Source: Strix aluco (Eukaryota > Chordata > Aves > Strigiformes > Strigidae). From it: a stretch of DNA of 64,000 nucleotides. The translations under genes and the position numbers were made by a program. The stretch spans positions 84,140,748-84,204,747 of the forward strand of contig NC_133935.1 of NCBI RefSeq assembly GCF_031877795.1, read 5' to 3'. Position 1 is the stretch's first letter. Each line of letters starts with the position of its first letter. The notes beneath the pieces were generated by a model. It was not told the origin of the DNA. It searched no databases and saw only the letters and a list, made by a program, of their open reading frames with translations. Shown here piece after piece: positions 57,801 through 64,000 of this stretch.

Positions 57801-60089
57801 GAAAGAGATGTCTCCACTGCAAACCATTCACCAAACCAAAGCATCTCCAAGGGTCTCTGTTGATGGTCCAGAACAAGACTTTGCATAGGTTGTGATTATA
57901 TTCCCTAAACATCATCTCACATATTAGATAGCTACGACACCTTCAGTGGGATCCTCAACACAAAATCGCTGAACCTTGCTTTGGGAATTTTATTTTTTTT
58001 TTTTTTTTTTTTTTGGTTAGGCCAAAGCAATCCTGAAAGCAAATAAACGCAGCATTTAGCCAGTGGCAACTGGGAGGGTTGAAGGGATGTGCTTCCTTCC
58101 TCCTGAGCTGTGGCGCTGCAAATCCAGCCTTTTAGAAAGTAGGTGGCACTGAGAGTCAAGGGTCGGGCTGGGTTATTAGATACTGAGGCCAAGGCCTGGA
58201 TTTTGGGCTTGACTGAGCATCTGTCTTTGCTGAAAGTATAGAGAACAACAGCATCACTTCATCCTCAGCATCTTAATACATGCCAACTCCAAGCACTAAC
58301 TCAGACATTTCACAGCCCACAAAGCCCAGAGAAGGCAGCTATTGTACGAATTATGAGAGGTGTATTTTGACATCCCTGAAGTAATTTTAAGCAAGAAGTT
58401 GTTTCTCAGATAAACCCCACCACATATCCCTGGAAGAAAAAAAAAAGAGCTAGGAGCAAAATAAGGTCTCAATGTGAGCCCAGCCAGGCTCCTTTCACAG
58501 AAAGGCTCAAAATCAGTGGATGAAAAGAGGGTTGAGTTTATGTTGGAAAACTTGTTGGAAGAGGGTCAGCTAAAACCTGCAAAGCCAAAGGATCTGTCTG
58601 GTTCAGAAGTGTAGTAGATGGTTTCCAGCTCCCAGCCTCAATGAAAACACAAGCTCAGAAGTTCAGAGAAAGGCTCAGTTGAGGAGCAGGTTCAAGGACA
58701 GACCCGGCAGTGGGGGAGCTCCTAATAGCTCTGCAGTTTTATCCACCTTGTGAGAAGGGTGTTATTCTAGTTAATTAACCTGTGAGAAGGTCTGGGCTGT
58801 CTTTACAAGCTTCACATCACCTGGGTCCAAGGCTGAAGCAGAGCTGCCAGAGCAGGAAACGTTATCCTCCTCCTGCAGATGGAAACTGGGACACGCACCG
58901 ATCCTGCACCCGAATGCACCAGTAAAGCCATGACAGAGCTGAGAACTGTCAGCTTTCACAGTAACAAGACGATGTTTCTCCCTTTGAATATGTGCAATGG
59001 CTACCATGTGGACCACAAAATCTACAAGCAGATGTATACCCTAAACATGACGCTCACTACAGCACTTATTAGAAAAGTGCTGGAAATGACACCTCAATTG
59101 AAAATAAACAATTGCACACTATTCTCTGCCCCTATTTCCTAATTTGTTTCTGCATAAGGAAAATTGGTTCTGTTTTTTATTTGGATGCCAAATTTAAAAA
59201 ATCTGCAGCAAATAGTGCCCAGTCCCCAATTTGGGGAGGGATCAGAAGATGGTGAAGGAAGAAGACTGAAGGTCTCCTGCATGCAACTAAGCAGCAGCAG
59301 CAGTGCTGGAGGCCCTGTGTGACACCAGGGTGGTGGGACGGTGACACCCCATCACACTTATCATTAGTCCCACAGTAAGCAAATGACAGGCACAGTAAGT
59401 TGTCAAAACCACACTGGCTTAGGGAGGAATTGACAGGCAAGACATTCTAATTTATAAACCAGATTTCTACTTGTGACAGGTGATGAAACCTAAATTTTTG
59501 TAAATGTGTTTTAAGTCACTTTCTCTCTCATCTCCCCGTTTAGGCAATAAAATAATCTAATTATTTTCTGTTTGGTTTTATAAATCTGTTCCAAAGTCCT
59601 TATGGGAATCCTCACACCGAGAACACAACCAGAAGCTGTGTATTCATTAGAAAGGATTTTCTCCTTGTGTTTTAAAAAATACGTTGAAGATCTTCCACCT
59701 ATCCTGGGTTTACTTGACATTCTGCTTTTTGAAAAGTTGGCCTCCTTGGTCATAGCTCGAGGCAGCAATATTCCACTAAATCTCAACTATCAGCACCTGC
59801 TTGTTGCTGCCGCATTTCAATGTAAGTCCCCATTTGTTCAAGGCAGCCAACAGTCACTGAGCTGCTGTGGTTTTGGCACTGGCCACCAGAAACCTGAGTT
59901 AAGGGTCAGGGTCTCTGGAACAAACAAGGGCTGGAAGGAAAATTAAGGGGGAGACTGGCAAGGGGGAGTGGGCAAAGGGGGCATGGTGGTCTGGCAGCCC
60001 CCAGCTCTCCTCTCTCCCTCTGGATAACATCAGAGGATTTGAAGTCCTGGGGCAAAAGGTCACTCCATAAGCACAAAGAGCTGAAGCTT
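48840..60089. other. Intergenic DNA with no supported gene
   Basis: Moderate-GC unique sequence with old SINE relics (55030-55112, and a weak one at 58858-58892) and few simple repeats. The largest frames (49468-49989 plus; 52393-52767 minus) are discussed under rejected items. CTCF-like motifs appear near 48335 (outside this stretch) and 52258. Confidence 0.75.
55030..55112 (+). mobile_element. MIR-like SINE relic
   Basis: The plus strand shows the forward MIR core: TCTCAGCTTTGCCCCTGACA, then CTTTGACCTGGCACAAATCA and CTTCACC, followed by a TTCGGTTTC stretch like the usual CTCAGTTTCC. Diverged and ancient. Confidence 0.6.
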
Positions 60090-60390
60090 AGAATCACAGG
60101 ATGGTTTGGGTTGGAAGGGACCTTAAAGACCATGCAGTTCCAACCCCCCTGCCATGGGCAGGGACACCTTCCACTAGCCCAGGTTGCCCAAAGCCTCATC
60201 CAACCTGGCCTTGAACCCTTCCAGGGAGGGGGCAGCCACAGCTTCTCTGGGCAACCTGTGCCAGTGTCTCACCACCCTCATCACAAAAAATTTCTTCCTT
60301 ATATCCAGTCTGAATCTACCCTCCTTTAGTTTAAAATGATTACCCCTTTAATAGAGCTACAGGCTCTATTAAAAAGTCTGTCCCCCCTTC
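60090..60390 (-). mobile_element. CR1 LINE, 5'-truncated 3' end
   Basis: The plus strand shows the reverse complement of the avian CR1 3' region: GAATCACAGGATGGTTTGGG, TTGGAAGGGACCTTAAAGA, CCAACCCCCCTGCCATGGGC, AACCTGGCCTTGAACCCTTC, and TCTGGGCAACCTGTGCCAG. The element is therefore on the minus strand and ends at 60090 with the CR1 terminal octamer in the form CTGTGATTC. It is a short non-coding fragment without usable reverse transcriptase sequence. Similarity to consensus appears high, which suggests moderate age. Confidence 0.93.
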
Positions 60391-61537
60391 ACCCGGTGAA
60401 AATCTTAAAACAGGCTGAAACAGCACCTTTGAGGGAAAGCACACCAGGATCAGCTGCCATAGCTCACCTTTAAAGGCTTCTGCTCACATCAGCCAGGTAC
60501 GAGCTGTTTGCTGGCCGTAAATCTCCCGTTACAGCCTCCTCTGCCATACAGCACACATGGATTAATAGCAGCTTTCTACTTTTTAGGTTACAGCTGATCC
60601 AAAAGTCCTCAGAAGAAAGGGAGAGTTTCCTAAGTAGCATGAGTGACAAGACTGCGAAGAGGGAGTTTATTCAGAGCATTATCTAATTCATTCCCTGGCG
60701 AAGGAAACTCATCTACTTTTGAGACTTAAAACTTCTAAAGAAAACTGCTATGATCTAAAGAGATTGGCCATAAAACTATTTGTATTGAAAACTTAGCCAG
60801 CATGCCTTTAGTGAACTTCATTCATTAACATTCTTCCTGGCAAGGTTTCCATATCTCAGCGTTCATTTTATACTTTAATTTGGTTAGTAGGTCTTTGTTT
60901 AATCGTCCTATTGAAAGGAGAACAAAGAAGGTTTAGGTGATACAGTGAAGTAATACACTATATTTTATCTCTGGAAAGCCCAGACAAAGTCAGCAGGCTC
61001 TGATACCCTCCGATTCAGGGTTTTTTATTCCCTTTCTCTTCCAGGACATTTGGAATCACAAATCAGTTGCAGAGCATAAAGATCCTCACTGTACTTAGCT
61101 GCGGACACCTTCAGAAGAGAAACACCTTGTCAAGCAGAGAAATGATGCTTTGAGCACGACATACAGCCCTGAAGGAAGATTATCTCAGGAAAAGTGCATC
61201 CCCATTACTCCGGGGATGGATGCTCTGCATTTATATCTCTGCCCTCCAATAAAAATCAGTAGTCAAGATGGTTTCTTCTACTTCTGAGCTTTGTGCTTAC
61301 TGTCTTGATATTAACATCATAGATTTTTCTGGGCACAAAACTCATTAACAAGTTGCAATTTTGCCTAATGACTAACATGCTTTGCAGCAAACACTGCTGT
61401 CTACTCCAGCGACCTGCAGGCACAGGCTGCCCTACAGGAGGATTTGCAGGATAAAAAGGATAAAAAAACCCGCCTCGTTTCACAATAAACGGAGCTGCTC
61501 CCCAGCCCCAACATCGGCCGCACGAGTGGGCAGCTCC

Positions 61538-61605
61538 TGGGCTGGTGTAAACTGACACAGCTCCAACTGACTCCCAACTGACTCCAGATAATAATCTGGC
61601 TCCAG
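61538..61605 (+). repeat. Palindromic GGTGTAAA-type sauropsid repeat relic
   Basis: GGCTGGTGTAAACTGACACA, then GCTCCAACTGACTCC, resembles a second dispersed sauropsid palindrome (GGTGTAAATC, GCTCCATTGA, and its mirror). The copy is partial. Confidence 0.4.
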
Positions 61606-62329
61606 AGTAAAGGCAGGATTCAACAAGTTTTTCTCATGGAATAGTTTTTACGCTCTTTTCTTGAATATTTGCTACCAATACTTGCTGTGCTGCTTAAAAC
61701 CACTACGTATGGTGCATCAGTAAAGGGGGGAAAATGGTATCTGTCTTCTCCTTACACTGCTGGCAGATGGTGAGTCCTCTCCTCACTGAAAACTCTTTAA
61801 TTCTTTACTTTCTAAACTTTTAACCAGTTCTACTCCAACTACCTGTGGAAACAGATGTTCTCCAGAGGCAGTGCTCACAACTGCCTTTCCTCTTGGATGA
61901 AGCTGCCCTCCAAGGCAGGAAAACCATTCAGAGAGAGTGACGCTCTCCCATGACATCCAACAAGCAAACCAACCTGCAACCCACCCGTCGTGCCCTCTTC
62001 CCATGGATGGTGGTGCCCAAAACCCAAATCATAAAAGGATTCAGAGGAACACAAATGCCCAACCATAAAATCAAGCAGCGAATCAAGGGAGCAGCCCTAA
62101 CTCTGGCAGAGTTCATGGAGAAGAAACACAACCCATGAAGTTATAGCAGCAAATACAAACATCTGGGGAGGCAGCTGGGCTTGCTTGGTGTTGGGTGGTA
62201 TGAGGGGCTGTAAGGAAGGTCCATGCCACACGGCTGCTCGGGGGTAACTATTTTTGGAAGCTGATTATTCTCTTACACCACCGATTCCTGACAGACACCA
62301 GCGTTAAGTGAAAGGGGAGGCAAGCTCTG

Positions 62330-62435
62330 CATGGCTACGGACCAGGGCTGGCTTCAAACCGATGACCCGGAGGTGAAGGGCCCCTTCTCCCGTTACTAAT
62401 CCCGTCAGCCACACAAGCCTCCTGAAAATGATGCT
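62330..62435 (-). mobile_element. Possible tRNA-derived SINE relic
   Basis: The minus strand reads CACCTCCGGGTCATCGGTTT, then GAAGCCAGCCCTGG, with a B-box-like GGTTTGAAGCC (62350-62360) about 60 bases downstream of an A-box-like TGGCTTGTGTGG variant. It does not fold as a functional tRNA. The family was not identified. Confidence 0.3.
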
Positions 62436-63509
62436 TTGGTTTTATTGCCACAGGGGTCATTTATAAAATCATAAAACCCAGGGTAGGAAATCAACCCGGT
62501 GGCAGCAACGCACAAGCACGCACAGAAATAGTGAACGGCCGTTGAAACAGCAAAGTTTGGCCCTCCCACGACACCTTCAATAATTTAGTCGATTAAATGT
62601 GAGAAGTTCTGATTAATGGAGGGGAGGAGGAAATGGATAAACAACTTACCAAAAGCTAGTTCTTTATTATTGCAACCAGAAATGACCAAAGACTGTGTAT
62701 TACGTATGTCTGCACATTACACGTGGGAAAAAAACAATAATCAGGTTTGCAACATCCAACAATTCAAAATAAAATAAAATAAAATAATCAAATCGAAGAA
62801 CTTTCTTGACTGGTTATTAGCAGGGACAGAATATAAATGAGGTGGCATTGAACAAAGAAGGTAACAGTGCACTTTTAATAAACCAATTTCATCCATATCT
62901 CCACTGATTTGCAATTTAACAGTTCTATCAGCAAAGCCTCATTTCCCTAACTAGACTGGTACTTTTAAAAACATGACTAATTCATTCTCATTAATATCAA
63001 TTTGGATGCATTTAAAAAATAACTCTTAGTATCTGCACAACAGGTTAAAGGGCCATATTCTCAAACATCAAATGTTTCTCACTGTATGGTTTCAAGTAGA
63101 AATATCCCCAAATTAACCAGTGAGGTCTGAAATCGCTTTGGAAACATAAGGTATAAATTTTTTTCCGGATTTAGTCTTATATTCTATTTAGCTCTGAGAC
63201 CCGTGGCACTATAATATCTAATACTGACTTTTTTTTCTCTGCAATTTCCCCCCTCATTTTCAGCAGGGAGTACAACTCATATTCACTTTATTGGTCTTTC
63301 CAAGCGGGTACACAAAGCAGAGCAATGCATCTTCTGGCCTCAACGCCATTCTGCATCTCCTTCATCTAAACACGAGCCTGATTGTTCTGACAAACTCACT
63401 ACCACTTGTTAAAAAAAAAGGAAAAAAGAAAACAAAAGTCAGTTCCAGCTACAGATTAACACGCTGTTGCTGCCATTAAGAGCGCAGAGCCCCCTGGCCT
63501 AAGCTCTCA

Positions 63510-63628
63510 ATTCAGAAGGCATTTAAGCACATGTATAACCAAGTGTGGGAACAGGCTCCTTGAAGGCAATAGGATTACTCACTCCTTAAGAAGTTACCAC
63601 ATGTTTAAGTATCTGAATCGAGGCCTAA
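63510..63628 (+). repeat. Palindromic sauropsid interspersed repeat relic, copy B
   Basis: Fuller copy of the same family as 18170-18250. It starts AAGGCATTTAAGCACATG, has a central CAATAGGATTACTCACTCC, and ends ACATGTTTAAGTATCTGAAT then CGAGGCC, so both palindrome arms are present. Confidence 0.5.
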
Positions 63629-64000
63629 TTATGGTGCTGGCCGACTCCGTGTGCACGCACCACTGGGGCAGATCTCGCCAATCCCTTAAAGCCATAAGGA
63701 CAGGCGTACATCGCACGGGCTTTTAATAGCTGCTAGGTTTGTATTCTCCAGCAAACAAAAATAAAAATCCTCAAGCCCTAAAAATTAATTAAAAAAAAAG
63801 GTACTTTATAAATATCAGGTATTTACACGTGTGAAAATCTTTTAATGGGAAGTGTTTTTACACACCAATGAAATGTACAAGCAATGAAAAGGTACACTGA
63901 CAAAGACTAAAAAACAAAAAACAAAGTATAAAATATATTACAGGTCCACCGAAATAAATTCACACGGAAGAAAAAAATTGACACAATAGAAACTTTTTTT

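Larger units (their letters stand above)
60391..64000. other. Distal upstream intergenic DNA
   Basis: AT-rich unique sequence with several palindromic repeat relics and a possible tRNA-derived SINE. The block 62560-63200 is repeat-poor with TTAAT/ATTAA sites and may be conserved non-coding DNA. No gene is seen to the window edge. Confidence 0.7.

Overview
The window is vertebrate nuclear DNA, most likely from a bird. It carries one recognisable protein-coding gene, GATA3, on the minus strand, inside a large gene-poor region. The bird assignment rests on a CR1 LINE 3' end (about 60090-60390) of the type abundant in avian genomes, on short relics of palindromic repeats typical of sauropsids, and on the GATA3 protein, which is nearly identical to known amniote GATA3.

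GATA3 runs from a TATA-less CpG-island promoter near 30458 down to a poly(A) signal at 9400-9405. It has a non-coding exon 1 and five coding exons (2 to 6), all with consensus splice sites and compatible phases. The assembled protein is 444 residues, with two C-X2-C-X17-C-X2-C GATA zinc fingers (residues 264-288 and 318-342). Exon 2 contains an apparent single-base insertion in a run of five G (29163-29167). As printed, this puts the ATG out of frame with the rest of the protein; an assembly error in a homopolymer is the likeliest cause. A NAGNAG acceptor at exon 4 and a four-codon upstream ORF in exon 1 match features recalled for human GATA3.

Region by region: 1-9380 is AT-rich intergenic DNA downstream of GATA3 with old SINE relics. 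9380-30458 is the GATA3 transcription unit. 30458-33300 is a CpG island with CCAAT boxes, a 570-bp polypurine tract ending in an AAAAG microsatellite, and a pair of divergent TATA boxes (minus 32178-32184, plus 32557-32564). The minus TATA box precedes a GTAAGT donor and may mark an alternative GATA3 first exon. The plus one may start a divergent non-coding RNA of the GATA3-AS1 kind. 33300-41800 is rich in G/C homopolymers and microsatellites, including 12 tandem GATA units. 42000-49000 holds AT-richer unique stretches that look like conserved regulatory DNA, including a full RFX X-box. 49000-64000 is gene-free with a CR1 copy and older repeats.

I see no second protein-coding gene, no CRISPR array, no RNA gene and no prokaryotic-type system. 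The many other open frames are chance or low-complexity frames. The value of the window lies in the regulatory layout and the frame problem of one developmental transcription factor gene.
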